Assembly: GCF_013874595.1 (NCBI RefSeq)
Contig: NZ_CP059431.1
Location: 2,936,623-3,000,622, forward strand
DNA length: 64,000 nt
Source of the DNA: Flavobacterium sp. xlx-214
Lineage (GTDB): Bacteria; Bacteroidota; Bacteroidia; Flavobacteriales; Flavobacteriaceae
Direction: 5' to 3'
The position numbers and the translations under genes are program-made. Each line of letters begins with the position of its first letter. The first letter of the stretch is position 1. Below, one piece after another: positions 33,810 to 42,696 of this stretch. A model generated the notes under the pieces. The model saw only the letters and a program-made list of their open reading frames with translations. It did not search any database and was not told the DNA's origin.

Positions 33810-34151
33810 ATGGAAACAATTCTAAATTACTGTAACCAAATGATACTTTTAATGGGGTTACTTTTTGCTATAGCCGGAGGTATTATGTATGTTTTTCCTC
33901 CAAAAAAAATTAATAGTTTGTATGGATACAGAACAGCCTCTTCTATGAAAAATCAACAGAAATGGGATTTTTCTCAAACATATAGTGCCAAATTATTATT
34001 TATTTTGGGCATTGTTTTAATAGTTGTATCTTTCTTTAAAGTTGTTATTAAAACTAGTGAAGAAACAGATGTAATCTTAGGTGTTGCCTTACCTCTTATA
34101 GGAGTTATTACAATGATTGTTGTTGTTGAAAAAGCACTAAAGAAAATTTAA
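33810..34151 (+). CDS. SdpI family membrane protein
   Basis: A 113-residue protein with three transmembrane segments. The SdpI/YhfL family line NSLYGYRTASSMKNQQKWDFSQTYS is at residues about 35-60. In Bacillus the founder SdpI is both an immunity protein against the SDP toxin and a signalling protein that sequesters a repressor. Short SdpI-like proteins are widespread and need not share that job. Last gene of the DUF2089 operon, 3 bases after the DUF3784 gene. Confidence 0.8.
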   Translation: METILNYCNQMILLMGLLFAIAGGIMYVFPPKKINSLYGYRTASSMKNQQKWDFSQTYSAKLLFILGIVLIVVSFFKVVIKTSEETDVILGVALPLIGVITMIVVVEKALKKI

Positions 34152-34274
34152 TCAATAAATTCACAATTAACATATTGTGAGTAAAATACTCATTAGCCAC
34201 TTAATAATAAATAGTATTTTTGTTTTACCAATCAATCGCTTGTTTTTTCAATAAAACAAGATATTAGATAACTT

Positions 34275-34311
34275 GAGCTTACCCCAAAAGGTAAGCTCTT
34301 TTCTTTTTTTT
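34275..34311 (+). terminator. Strong terminator about 120 bases past the SdpI-like gene
   Basis: GAGCTTACC, loop CCAAAA, GGTAAGCTC and a T-rich tract of more than ten bases. The stretch before it also carries a weaker hairpin (CTTGTTTT/AAAACAAG, 34239-34260). Confidence 0.85.
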
Positions 34312-36541
34312 ATAATACCAACAATCCGAAATCTTTTAGCTGTTCTCCTTGTTTAGAGAAAATAAAAGGTTCTAAATCTTGTTGTGTTTGTGTTTCAAAA
34401 CTTTGTTTCATTTGTCCGTATGACAACACACCTTTTGGATTTTGTTTTAGCTCGTTTAAGAAATTTTGCAGCCACTCGCCTACTTCCTTATCAACTTCCA
34501 ATTCTAATAAATCGTGTTTAGAGTGAAATACCAATCGCGCTTTCTCAAACGTTCTTCCTTTTTTGGTCTTCGTAAAAAACTCCATTGTTGGCAAACTTCC
34601 TAACCAAACCACTTTTTGAGTTGATTTATACGTAGAAAAAGCTTCGCTTTCTAAAACCGATACAATATAATCGGGTGCTATTTTGGTACGCGGAATTTTA
34701 AATTCGAACCATTCTTGCAACGGAAAATCAAAACACAAACCGTGCATATAATTAAACAACGATTTTTTCAATCCAAACGAAAATTTATCGTGTACAGCAC
34801 CCGATTTATCCTCATGCACCATATCGTTATTGGCAAAAGTTCCTAAAGTGGTAGAATGATTAATCACATCAAACGCTTCCGGGTTTAGTCCAACTGGACT
34901 ATGGGCTGTCATGGCAAACTGATGCCAAAACCCCGATTGCATAATGCCTACCTCAAACATTTGACGCACCATTTCTAACGAATCTATGGTTTCTTGAGCC
35001 GTTTGCGTAGGAAAACCGTACATTAAATACGCATGCACCATAATACCTGCTTCGGTAAAATTGCGGTTTACACGTGCCACTTGTTCTACAGTTACGCCTT
35101 TATCAATAAGTTGAAGCAATCGATCTGATGCTACTTCTAATCCACCTGAAACAGCAATACAACCCGATGCTTTTAGCAACCTGCATAAATCTAATGTAAA
35201 ACTTTTTTCGAATCGAATGTTGGTCCACCACGAAACAGTTAACTTACGTTTAATGATTTCTATAGCTACTTCGCGCATTAACGCAGGTGGTGCAGCTTCA
35301 TCCACAAAATGAAAACCTGTAGCCTTTGTGGTAGCAATTAACTGCTCCATTCTATCTACAATTTCCTTTGCAGCAATAGGTTCGTATATTTTTATATAAT
35401 CTAACGAAATATCGCAAAACGTACATTTACCCCAATAGCAACCATGCGCCATCGTTAATTTATTCCAACGCCCATCACTCCATAAACGATGCATAGGGTT
35501 TACCACTTCAATGACCGAAATGTACTGGTTTAAATCAATATCAGAATAATCAGGACAACCGACTTCGTTTTGCTTGTAATCTTTTATTAAAGGATTGTTG
35601 ATGTATTGAACGGTATTATTTTCTAAAACAAATGTGCGCTTTAATTCACTTTGAACAATTTCATTATTCACAAACTTGATTAATTGTTCGGTGGGTGCTT
35701 CGCCATCATCTAAATTAATAAAATCGAAAAACTCAAACACTCGCACGTCCGAAACACTACGCAATTCGGTATTAGGAAAACCACCACCCATTACTACTTT
35801 TATGTTAGGATAATGATTTTTAATGTATTGCGCACAACGAAAAGCGCTGTATAAGTTACCTGGAAAAGGCACCGAAAAACCAATAATTTTAGGGTTTGAT
35901 TTTTGTACCAAAGCATCTAACAATTGTAGTGTAATGGCATCAATATAAGTAGGTTGTTCGTTTAATTTTTGATACAATTCATCAAACGAATTAGCAGATC
36001 TACCCAAACGTTCTGCATAGCGGCTAAATCCAAAGTTATCATCAACGGTTTCAATGATTAAATCCGACAAATCTTCTAAATACAATGTTGCATAATGCTT
36101 GGCTTTGTCTTGAAAACCCATCGATCCAAACGCCCAATCTAACTCTTCTAAATGCGAAAAACGCGATGCTTGTGGTAAAAAATCATCGTGTACAATGGCG
36201 TTTGCCAACGTTGGATTTTTCCCTTGTAAAAACCCAATTACCGCATCAACCGACTGAATATAATCATCTTGTAATGCTACAATACGCTGTGCATTTTCGC
36301 CCAAATCGGTATTATTTTGTGCAATAAACGCAAACAAATCTTGCAAGCCTTTTTTAGAAAACAACTGTAAAATCACTTCAATTCCCAAATCGGCTTGATA
36401 CGAAGTAATGTTTTTCGTGTTTAAAAAACCCTTTAAATAAACCGTACCCGGATAAGGCGTGTTTAATTGCGTAAAAGGCGGCGTTATAAGTAAGATTTCT
36501 GTTTTCAACGGATGGTAATTTATGCAAAAGTACAATTTCAT
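34310..36541 (-). CDS. B12-binding domain radical SAM protein
   Basis: A 743-residue enzyme of unknown substrate. The N-terminal part (about residues 12-310) has the B12-binding-like Rossmann pattern, with LLITPPFTQLNTPYPGTVYL and FPGNLYSAFRCAQYIKNHYP. The radical SAM domain (about 360-600) has the cluster motif GCYWGKCTFC (CxxxxxCxxC) followed by VDEAAPP and a SAM/Gly-rich ASGCIAVSGGLEVASD segment. It resembles methyltransferase or C-C-bond-forming members of the B12/radical SAM group. The gene stands alone and its start overlaps no neighbour. It is convergent with the DUF2089 operon. Confidence is high for the domains and low for any reaction. Confidence 0.88.
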   Translation of the reverse strand: MKLYFCINYHPLKTEILLITPPFTQLNTPYPGTVYLKGFLNTKNITSYQADLGIEVILQLFSKKGLQDLFAFIAQNNTDLGENAQRIVALQDDYIQSVDAVIGFLQGKNPTLANAIVHDDFLPQASRFSHLEELDWAFGSMGFQDKAKHYATLYLEDLSDLIIETVDDNFGFSRYAERLGRSANSFDELYQKLNEQPTYIDAITLQLLDALVQKSNPKIIGFSVPFPGNLYSAFRCAQYIKNHYPNIKVVMGGGFPNTELRSVSDVRVFEFFDFINLDDGEAPTEQLIKFVNNEIVQSELKRTFVLENNTVQYINNPLIKDYKQNEVGCPDYSDIDLNQYISVIEVVNPMHRLWSDGRWNKLTMAHGCYWGKCTFCDISLDYIKIYEPIAAKEIVDRMEQLIATTKATGFHFVDEAAPPALMREVAIEIIKRKLTVSWWTNIRFEKSFTLDLCRLLKASGCIAVSGGLEVASDRLLQLIDKGVTVEQVARVNRNFTEAGIMVHAYLMYGFPTQTAQETIDSLEMVRQMFEVGIMQSGFWHQFAMTAHSPVGLNPEAFDVINHSTTLGTFANNDMVHEDKSGAVHDKFSFGLKKSLFNYMHGLCFDFPLQEWFEFKIPRTKIAPDYIVSVLESEAFSTYKSTQKVVWLGSLPTMEFFTKTKKGRTFEKARLVFHSKHDLLELEVDKEVGEWLQNFLNELKQNPKGVLSYGQMKQSFETQTQQDLEPFIFSKQGEQLKDFGLLVL

Positions 36542-36603
36542 ATCGATATAGTTATCAACATTTCTTTAACTCAAAAAGATGCCCACCATAACCACATATT
36601 TGC

Positions 36604-36611
36604 TAACTTTG
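36604..36611 (+). promoter_or_regulatory. Probable -7 element of bshC
   Basis: TAACTTTG, with the ATG at 36628 only 16 bases after it, so the message would have a very short leader. Confidence 0.45.
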
Positions 36612-36627
36612 AAAAAATCAAAAACAA

Positions 36628-38214
36628 ATGATGTTTTCAATCCCTTACGCACAAACGGGCTATTTTTCAAAACTAATGATTGATTATCTTAACCAAGACA
36701 ATCACATCACTTCTTTATATAATCGTTTTCCTACGTTAGAAAATTTTAAACTTCAAATCGAAGAAAAACAACAGGCTTTTCCTTTAGAAAATCGCCATAT
36801 ATTAGTACAGCAATTAACCAAACAATACGCAAAAGTTAACGCTACCTCAGCAACATTGCACAACATTCAGCAATTAGGTAATACCAACACTTTTACGGTG
36901 GTAACGGGTCATCAGTTAAATTTATTTACGGGGCCGCTGTATTTTTTATACAAAATTATCTCAACCATTAATTTGTGTAAAGAGTTAAAAAAGGCGTATC
37001 CAAATTACCATTTTGTACCTGTTTATTGGATGGCAACGGAAGATCACGATTTTGAGGAAATCAACTTTTTTAATTTTAACCGCATTAAGTTTCAATGGAA
37101 TAAAGACGTTTCAGGACCCGTTGGACGATTATCAACCCAAGGTTTAGAAGCCGTTTTTAATCAGTTTAAGCACTATTTAACCCACGGCGATAACGCAAAA
37201 CAGTTGGCTACTTGGTTTGAAAATGCTTATTTACAGCACGATAACTTGGCAGATGCTACCCGTTATTTAGCTAACGAATTATTTAAAGAGCAAGGTTTGG
37301 TAATTATTGATGGAGACGATGCTGCTTTAAAAAATGTTTTTGCCCCTCATATTAAGGAAGAATTAATCAATCAATCGTCTATTAAGGCTGTTGAAGAAAG
37401 TTTTGCTACGCTAAAAGATTATTTTGTGCAGGTAAATCCGCGTGAAATCAACTTATTTTACATTGAAAACGGTTTAAGAGAACGCATTGTTTTTGAGGAT
37501 GATGTGTACAAGGTTTTACATACCAATATGCAGTTTACAAAAGATGAGATTTTGGATTTGGTTGATACACATCCCGAAAAATTCAGTCCAAATGTCATCT
37601 TACGCCCTTTGTATCAAGAAGTTATTTTGCCTAATTTATGCTATATTGGCGGTGGTGGCGAGTTAGCGTATTGGTTAGAATTACAAAAGGTTTTCCAAAT
37701 ACACAACACACCTTTCCCAATGTTATTGTTGCGAAATTCGGTATTATTGGCTACCGAAAAGCAAAACGAAAAGCGCGAAAAACTGGAACTTTCTTGGGAA
37801 GAATTGTTTTTAAAAACCGAAGCTTTTACCCAAAAGAAAACACACGATTTATCTGATAACGCATTCGATTTTGAGCAACAAAAAGCTTTTTTACGCAAAC
37901 AGTTTGATGATTTATTAGCGTTAACCCAAAAAACAAACCCATCGTTTTTAGGAGCCGTTAAAGCACAACAACAAAAGCAAATTAAAGGATTAGAGCATTT
38001 AGAGAATCGTTATTTTAAAGCCGAGCGTTTAAAAAACCAAGATGCGTTAGATAGGATGCTCGATTTAAAAATAGCCCTTTTCCCTAACAACAGCTTACAA
38101 GAACGCGTAGATAATTTTTCAACGCTTTATACTGAATTTGGTCAAAAAATGATAGATGCCCTATTGCAAAACTTACATCCGCTTGACCAAAACTATGCGA
38201 TTATTACGCTGTAA
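36628..38214 (+). CDS. bshC: Bacillithiol biosynthesis cysteine-adding enzyme BshC
   Basis: A 528-residue enzyme that ligates cysteine to glucosaminyl-malate, the last step of bacillithiol synthesis. FTVVTGHQLNLFTGPLYFLYK near residues 92-112 and PVYWMATEDHDFEEINFFNF near 130-150 are strongly conserved BshC lines, as is the CYIGGGGELAYWLELQKVF segment. The C-terminal third is a coiled-coil-rich helical arm. Length is typical. Start is ATG at 36628, with a second in-frame ATG immediately after. It lies about 31 kb from bshA, so the pathway genes are scattered here. Confidence 0.94.
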   Translation: MMFSIPYAQTGYFSKLMIDYLNQDNHITSLYNRFPTLENFKLQIEEKQQAFPLENRHILVQQLTKQYAKVNATSATLHNIQQLGNTNTFTVVTGHQLNLFTGPLYFLYKIISTINLCKELKKAYPNYHFVPVYWMATEDHDFEEINFFNFNRIKFQWNKDVSGPVGRLSTQGLEAVFNQFKHYLTHGDNAKQLATWFENAYLQHDNLADATRYLANELFKEQGLVIIDGDDAALKNVFAPHIKEELINQSSIKAVEESFATLKDYFVQVNPREINLFYIENGLRERIVFEDDVYKVLHTNMQFTKDEILDLVDTHPEKFSPNVILRPLYQEVILPNLCYIGGGGELAYWLELQKVFQIHNTPFPMLLLRNSVLLATEKQNEKREKLELSWEELFLKTEAFTQKKTHDLSDNAFDFEQQKAFLRKQFDDLLALTQKTNPSFLGAVKAQQQKQIKGLEHLENRYFKAERLKNQDALDRMLDLKIALFPNNSLQERVDNFSTLYTEFGQKMIDALLQNLHPLDQNYAIITL

Positions 38215-38261
38215 AAAAACAACAATATCATATATCATAAAAGATTAAAATACTTAAACAT

Positions 38262-38297
38262 AAAAAATCCTAAAGTACTACACTTCAGGATTTTTTT
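38262..38297 (+). terminator. Terminator of bshC
   Basis: AAAAAATCCTAAAG pairs with CTTCAGGATTTTTT with one mismatch around a 7-base loop. Confidence 0.82.
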
Positions 38298-38365
38298 GTT
38301 TAAACATATTTCATAAAAAGATTGTTTTTAAAGCTATACATTCTTTTTTATACTATGCGTGCATA

Positions 38366-38373
38366 TATTTTTG
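38366..38373 (+). promoter_or_regulatory. Possible -7 element of the SDR gene
   Basis: TATTTTTG, 30 bases before the ATG at 38404. No fitting -33 TTG. Confidence 0.35.
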
Positions 38374-38403
38374 TATATTTACTAACAAACCAAATACAAA
38401 ATT

Positions 38404-39285
38404 ATGGATTACACTAAAAAAATGCTTCGCGATGATGCATTACAAGATAAAGTGATTATTGTTACAGGCGGCGGTAGCGGTTTAGGTAAAGCTATGACAA
38501 CTTATTTCTTAGAATTAGGTGCTAAAGTTGCCATTACATCGCGCGATTTAGACAAACTACAAACTACTGCCAAAGAGTTAGAAGAAAAAACAGGTGGTAC
38601 ATGTTTGCCATTGGCTTGTGATGTACGTTACTACGATCAGGTAGAAAATATACTGAACGAAGTTTTAAATGCGTTTGGTAAGGTTGATGTTTTATTGAAC
38701 AACGCAGCGGGTAACTTCATCTCTCCTACCGAGCGTTTATCGGCGAATGCGTTTGATACCATTATTGATATTGTTTTAAAAGGAAGTAAAAACTGCACGT
38801 TGGCTTTGGGTAAACATTGGATTGCTAAAGGCGAGAAAAACAAAGTGGTTTTAAATATTGTAACTACTTATGCGTGGACAGGATCGGGTTATGTGGTACC
38901 GAGCGCTACTGCAAAGGCGGGTGTTTTGGCTATGACCAGAAGTTTGGCGGTAGAATGGGCTAAATACGGAATTCGTATGAATGCCATTGCTCCAGGACCT
39001 TTTCCTACAAAAGGTGCTTGGGATCGTTTATTACCAGGTGATTTAAAAGATCAGTTTGATATTAGTAAACAAGTTCCGTTACGACGTGTAGGCGAACATC
39101 AAGAGTTAGCGAATTTAGCGGCTTATTTGGTTTCTGATTTCTCGAGTTACATTAATGGTGAAGTAGTCACTATTGATGGTGGCGAATGGTTACAAGGCGC
39201 AGGCGAGTTTAATATGTTAGAAAACATCCCAAAAGAATTGTGGGATATGTTAGAACAAATGATAAAAGCTAAAGGAAGTAAATAA
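38404..39285 (+). CDS. SDR oxidoreductase of the 2,4-dienoyl-CoA reductase type
   Basis: A 293-residue NADP(H)-dependent short-chain dehydrogenase. The nucleotide loop TGGGSGLGKAM is near residues 24-34, NNAAGNFISP near 99-108 and RMNAIAPGPFPTKGAW near 197-212. The classic YxxxK is changed: the region reads VVPSATAKAGVLAMTRSLAVEW, with Lys kept and no Tyr four residues before it. That, with NAAGNF and GPFPTKGA, is the pattern of dienoyl-CoA reductases. It would reduce 2,4-dienoyl-CoA during oxidation of unsaturated fatty acids. No other beta-oxidation gene is nearby. Confidence 0.85.
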   Translation: MDYTKKMLRDDALQDKVIIVTGGGSGLGKAMTTYFLELGAKVAITSRDLDKLQTTAKELEEKTGGTCLPLACDVRYYDQVENILNEVLNAFGKVDVLLNNAAGNFISPTERLSANAFDTIIDIVLKGSKNCTLALGKHWIAKGEKNKVVLNIVTTYAWTGSGYVVPSATAKAGVLAMTRSLAVEWAKYGIRMNAIAPGPFPTKGAWDRLLPGDLKDQFDISKQVPLRRVGEHQELANLAAYLVSDFSSYINGEVVTIDGGEWLQGAGEFNMLENIPKELWDMLEQMIKAKGSK

Positions 39286-39286
39286 T

Positions 39287-39318
39287 AAAAAAGCACTGTT
39301 TTAAAACAGTGCTTTTTT
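39287..39318. terminator. Bidirectional terminator between the SDR and PAP2 genes
   Basis: AAAAAAGCACTGTTTT followed at once by its exact complement: a perfect 32-base palindrome with A/T tracts, serving both convergent genes. Confidence 0.88.
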
Positions 39319-39320
39319 AC

Positions 39321-40208
39321 TTAAAAAGTGCCAATAATACCAAAACCATTAGCGGTTGGTGTTGCTGTCCACGTGATTTTATTTTTACGATAATTTTCCC
39401 ATGGACCGTTATTTTTATTCTGATTTAATCGTTTTAAAACCGTTTTGGTACAAACATAACCTAAAAATCCTCCAAAGCTTACATCGCTTAACCAATGTGC
39501 ATTGGCATACATTCTACTAGTCATTGTAAGTGCTGCACCTGTATAAAAAACTACTTTTAACCAAGGTTGGGTTACACGTTCTGCCAAAACCATAGAGGTT
39601 ACAAAAGCTATTTGCGAATGCCCCGAAGGAAAAGAACTAAAACCAGGATCGTTTTTAAAAGGTCTAAACTCGTACGGTCCTAAACCTTCTGATGGTCTGG
39701 CTCTACCAACAATTTTCTTTAAAGCTGTTTGTAAAATTCCCGAAGTCATATAAGCTGTTGTTAAAGCAACACCGGTTTCTTTTGTCCATTCATCATTAAT
39801 AATCCATCCCGTAGCATAAAAACCACCTGCCACAATTGCAGCAGCGTAGGGTTTTCCGTTATGGTATCCAAAATCGGCAAATTCTTTATAAAAACCAGAA
39901 GCATTTTTGTTAATTACTCTATTAACCGGTTTATCGGCCAAAGAAATAATAGAAGTAGCCACCATTGATCCTCCAAAATACAACCAATCCTCTTTATCCC
40001 ATCTAATAGGTGATGAAAGTGTATATGCAAAAGCATCTACAATACGTACTGCATCGTTTGTTTTTTTAGGCGATACCATCAAGGAATCTGTTACCTTAGT
40101 TGTGGTAATTGATAAAGTATCGATGTTTTTTACAAGAGAATCGTTTTGAGACCAACCCAATGCAGAAGTAAAAACAAAGACAATGATTATAAGTGTTTTA
40201 ATGTTCAT
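39321..40208 (-). CDS. PAP2-family phosphatase
   Basis: A membrane or periplasmic phosphatase of 295 residues from ATG 40208. A TTG 21 bases upstream extends the frame but lies inside the probable -7 element, so it is rejected. A signal peptide (MNIKTLIIIVFVFTSALGWSQ) is followed by the three acid-phosphatase motifs: KKIVGRARPSE (KxxxxxxRP), FPSGHS (PSGH) and ANAHWLSDV (SRxxxxxHxxxD-type). It probably acts on lipid phosphates such as undecaprenyl pyrophosphate or on lipid A. Convergent with the SDR gene. Confidence 0.9.
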   Translation of the reverse strand: MNIKTLIIIVFVFTSALGWSQNDSLVKNIDTLSITTTKVTDSLMVSPKKTNDAVRIVDAFAYTLSSPIRWDKEDWLYFGGSMVATSIISLADKPVNRVINKNASGFYKEFADFGYHNGKPYAAAIVAGGFYATGWIINDEWTKETGVALTTAYMTSGILQTALKKIVGRARPSEGLGPYEFRPFKNDPGFSSFPSGHSQIAFVTSMVLAERVTQPWLKVVFYTGAALTMTSRMYANAHWLSDVSFGGFLGYVCTKTVLKRLNQNKNNGPWENYRKNKITWTATPTANGFGIIGTF

Positions 40209-40226
40209 TTTTTGTCTAAAGAAAAA

Positions 40227-40234
40227 CAAAGTTA
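40227..40234 (-). promoter_or_regulatory. Probable -7 element of the PAP2 gene
   Basis: TAACTTTG on the minus strand, 18 bases before the ATG at 40208. A TTG about 23 bases upstream is a weak -33. The rest of the 40235-40449 gap shows no further firm feature. Confidence 0.45.
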
Positions 40235-40449
40235 CAAATTGAAATGATGCTTAAAAACAATTAACCATCTTTAAATTTGTTAAATAAACGTAAAGCGCAT
40301 TCATTTTAGTATATCATTACAAATTGAAATTAAATACAATACAAAAAATACACTAAAAAAGCAGCTAAAAGAATATAGAAAATACCATTAGCGTTTTTAG
40401 TTAAGATAATTAATTGTATTTTTACACTTGAAATTTTTGTAAAAGAAAA

Positions 40450-41220
40450 ATGGGTAAAATCATTGCTATAGCCAATCAAAAAGGCGGAGTAGGAAAAACA
40501 ACTACTTCTGTAAATTTAGCGGCATCGTTAGGTGCATTAGAAAAGAAGATCTTGTTGATTGATGCCGATCCGCAAGCAAACGCCACATCGGGGTTAGGAA
40601 TTGATGTTGAATCGGTTGAAGCAGGTACTTATCAAATTTTAGAACATACAGTAACACCAAAAGAAGCTGCTTTAGAATGTACTGCACCAAATGTTGATTT
40701 GATTCCGGCACATATTGATTTAGTAGCTATTGAAATTGAATTAGTTGATAAAGAAAATCGTGAATACATGTTAAAACAAGCCTTAGCATCTATTAAAGAC
40801 GATTACGATTATATTATTATTGATTGTGCGCCATCGTTAGGTTTACTAACCTTAAATGCCTTAACAGCAGCAGATTCTGTGGTTATTCCTATTCAATGTG
40901 AGTACTTTGCCTTAGAAGGTTTAGGTAAGTTGTTAAACACCATAAAAAGTGTTCAAAAAATACACAATCCTAATTTAGATATCGAAGGTTTATTACTAAC
41001 AATGTACGATTCGCGTTTACGTTTATCAAACCAAGTGGTTGATGAAGTTCAGAAGCATTTTAACGATATGGTTTTTGAAACTATTATTCAACGTAACGTA
41101 AAATTAAGCGAAGCACCATCGTTTGGCGAAAGCATTATTAATTACGACGCAGCAAGTAAAGGTGCTAGTAACTACTTAAGTTTGGCTCAGGAAATTATAC
41201 AGAAAAACAGCAACAACTAA
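40450..41220 (+). CDS. parA: Chromosome-partitioning ATPase ParA
   Basis: A 256-residue ParA/Soj ATPase. The deviant Walker A QKGGVGKTT is near residues 9-17, LLIDADPQANATSGLG is at about 35-50 and DYIIIDCAPSLGLLTLNAL near 117. It works with ParB, encoded 1 base downstream, to segregate the chromosome origin region. Length and the short N terminus fit the chromosomal Soj type rather than plasmid ParA with an HTH. First gene of the run parA-parB-DUF5683-dapB-lepB-wbqC. Confidence 0.95.
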   Translation: MGKIIAIANQKGGVGKTTTSVNLAASLGALEKKILLIDADPQANATSGLGIDVESVEAGTYQILEHTVTPKEAALECTAPNVDLIPAHIDLVAIEIELVDKENREYMLKQALASIKDDYDYIIIDCAPSLGLLTLNALTAADSVVIPIQCEYFALEGLGKLLNTIKSVQKIHNPNLDIEGLLLTMYDSRLRLSNQVVDEVQKHFNDMVFETIIQRNVKLSEAPSFGESIINYDAASKGASNYLSLAQEIIQKNSNN

Positions 41221-41221
41221 A

Positions 41222-42127
41222 ATGGCAAAAGCAGTAAAAAAACAAGCGCTTGGACGTGGATTATCGGCACTTTTAAAAGATCCTGCAAACGATATACAAT
41301 CGGTTGAAGATACAAATGCAGATAAAGTTGTTGGTAATATTATTGAGTTAGAATTGGATACTATTCAGGTAAATCCATTTCAGCCGCGTACGCATTTTAA
41401 CGAGGAAACGCTTAAAGAATTAGCTACCTCAATTAAAGAATTAGGGGTTATTCAGCCAATTACAGTACGTAAACTTGATTTTAATAAATACGAATTAATT
41501 TCGGGTGAGCGTCGTTTACGAGCTTCAAAATTAGCAGGTTTACTAACCATTCCTGCTTATATACGTATTGCAAATGATAACGAATCTTTGGTTATGGCTT
41601 TGGTTGAAAACATTCAACGCCATGATTTAGATCCTATTGAAATTGCCATGTCGTACCAACGTTTAATTGATGAAATTCAGTTAACGCAAGAACAAATGAG
41701 CGATCGTGTAGGTAAAAAACGCTCAACCATTACCAATTATTTGCGTTTATTAAAGCTTGATCCTATTATCCAAAGTGGTATCCGCGATGGATTTATCTCA
41801 ATGGGTCACGGTAGAGCCATCATTAATATTGAAGATCTCGAAGCGCAAACCGATATCTATCATAAAATCATTTTAGATAATTTATCGGTACGTGAAACCG
41901 AAGCTTTAGTAAAAGCATATCATGAAGGTTTGTTAAACAACACACCAGCATCAGCTCCTAAAAAGAAAATAACATATACGGTTTCTGACTCTCAAAGAAA
42001 AGCATTCACAGAGTTTTTTGGAGCAAAAGTAGATGTTAAAATAGCGGCAAATGGCAAAGGTAAAATCAACATTCCTTTTCATTCTGCTGAAGACTTAGAA
42101 CGTATCATTAAACTTTTAAATACATAG
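41222..42127 (+). CDS. parB: Chromosome-partitioning protein ParB
   Basis: A 301-residue ParB/Spo0J protein. KKQALGRGLSALLKDP at the N terminus contacts ParA. The ParB/Srx CTP-binding domain has NPFQPRTHF, SIKELGVIQPITVRK and GERRLRASKLAG. The central HTH region (MSDRVGKKRSTITNYLRLLKL) follows, then a C-terminal dimerisation segment ending EDLERIIKLLN. It loads at parS sites as a sliding clamp. No convincing parS was found in the window. The stop codon shares a base with the GTG start of the next gene. Confidence 0.95.
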   Translation: MAKAVKKQALGRGLSALLKDPANDIQSVEDTNADKVVGNIIELELDTIQVNPFQPRTHFNEETLKELATSIKELGVIQPITVRKLDFNKYELISGERRLRASKLAGLLTIPAYIRIANDNESLVMALVENIQRHDLDPIEIAMSYQRLIDEIQLTQEQMSDRVGKKRSTITNYLRLLKLDPIIQSGIRDGFISMGHGRAIINIEDLEAQTDIYHKIILDNLSVRETEALVKAYHEGLLNNTPASAPKKKITYTVSDSQRKAFTEFFGAKVDVKIAANGKGKINIPFHSAEDLERIIKLLNT

Positions 42128-42693
42128 TGTTTTCTAAAATATATACGGTTGTATTTTGCTTGTTTGTAGGTAGTTTATGGGCACAAAATGATTCATTGAA
42201 ATTAGTTGTACCTCAGCAACCCAAACTAAATGAACAAGCATTAAATCCGTTGGCGCCTTCCAAAGCTGCTTTTTACTCGGCTATTGTACCAGGTATGGGG
42301 CAATTTTACAATAAAAGCTATTGGAAAATACCATTGGTTTACGGTGGTATGGGTACCAGTTTGTATTTTTATTTAGATAACCAAAAAAAATATACCCGCG
42401 CACGTGATGAGTACAAATTGCGTTTAAGGGGAGTTGAAAAAACCGACAACCCCAAAGTGGGTACTTATACTAAAGAACAATTAGCAATTGTACAACGCAC
42501 CGCACAAAGAAACAGAGATTTGTCTTTGTTTATAACCTTGGGTATTTATATTTTAAATATTGTTGATGCTAATGTTGATGCTCATTTACAACAATTTAAT
42601 GTAGATGAAGATCTTAGTTTTAAACCAGCTTTTGAATACAACCCTAATTATAACAACTATCAATTTGGGGCTAAATTGTCTTATAAATTTTAA
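42127..42693 (+). CDS. DUF5683 membrane-associated protein
   Basis: A 188-residue protein starting with GTG (MFSKIYTVVFCLFVGSLWAQ), with a signal peptide and then a DUF5683 domain. Family marks are KAAFYSAIVPGMGQFYNKSYWKIPLVYGGMG near residues 48-78 and a later SLFITLGIYILNIVDANVDAHL. It has one or two membrane segments. The DUF5683 gene is a fixed neighbour of parB and dapB in Flavobacteriia. Its role is unknown, possibly envelope-related. Confidence 0.82.
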   Translation: MFSKIYTVVFCLFVGSLWAQNDSLKLVVPQQPKLNEQALNPLAPSKAAFYSAIVPGMGQFYNKSYWKIPLVYGGMGTSLYFYLDNQKKYTRARDEYKLRLRGVEKTDNPKVGTYTKEQLAIVQRTAQRNRDLSLFITLGIYILNIVDANVDAHLQQFNVDEDLSFKPAFEYNPNYNNYQFGAKLSYKF

Positions 42694-42696
42694 ATT

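Noticed and set aside
39360..39385. parS-like site (a CCACGTG core near 39369)
   Set aside because: Only the centre fits. The flanks do not make the TGTTnCACGTGnnACA-type palindrome, and the site lies inside the PAP2 gene.
40209..40229. TTG start for the PAP2 gene
   Set aside because: The TTG lies in the probable -7 element and precedes an ATG with a clean signal peptide.
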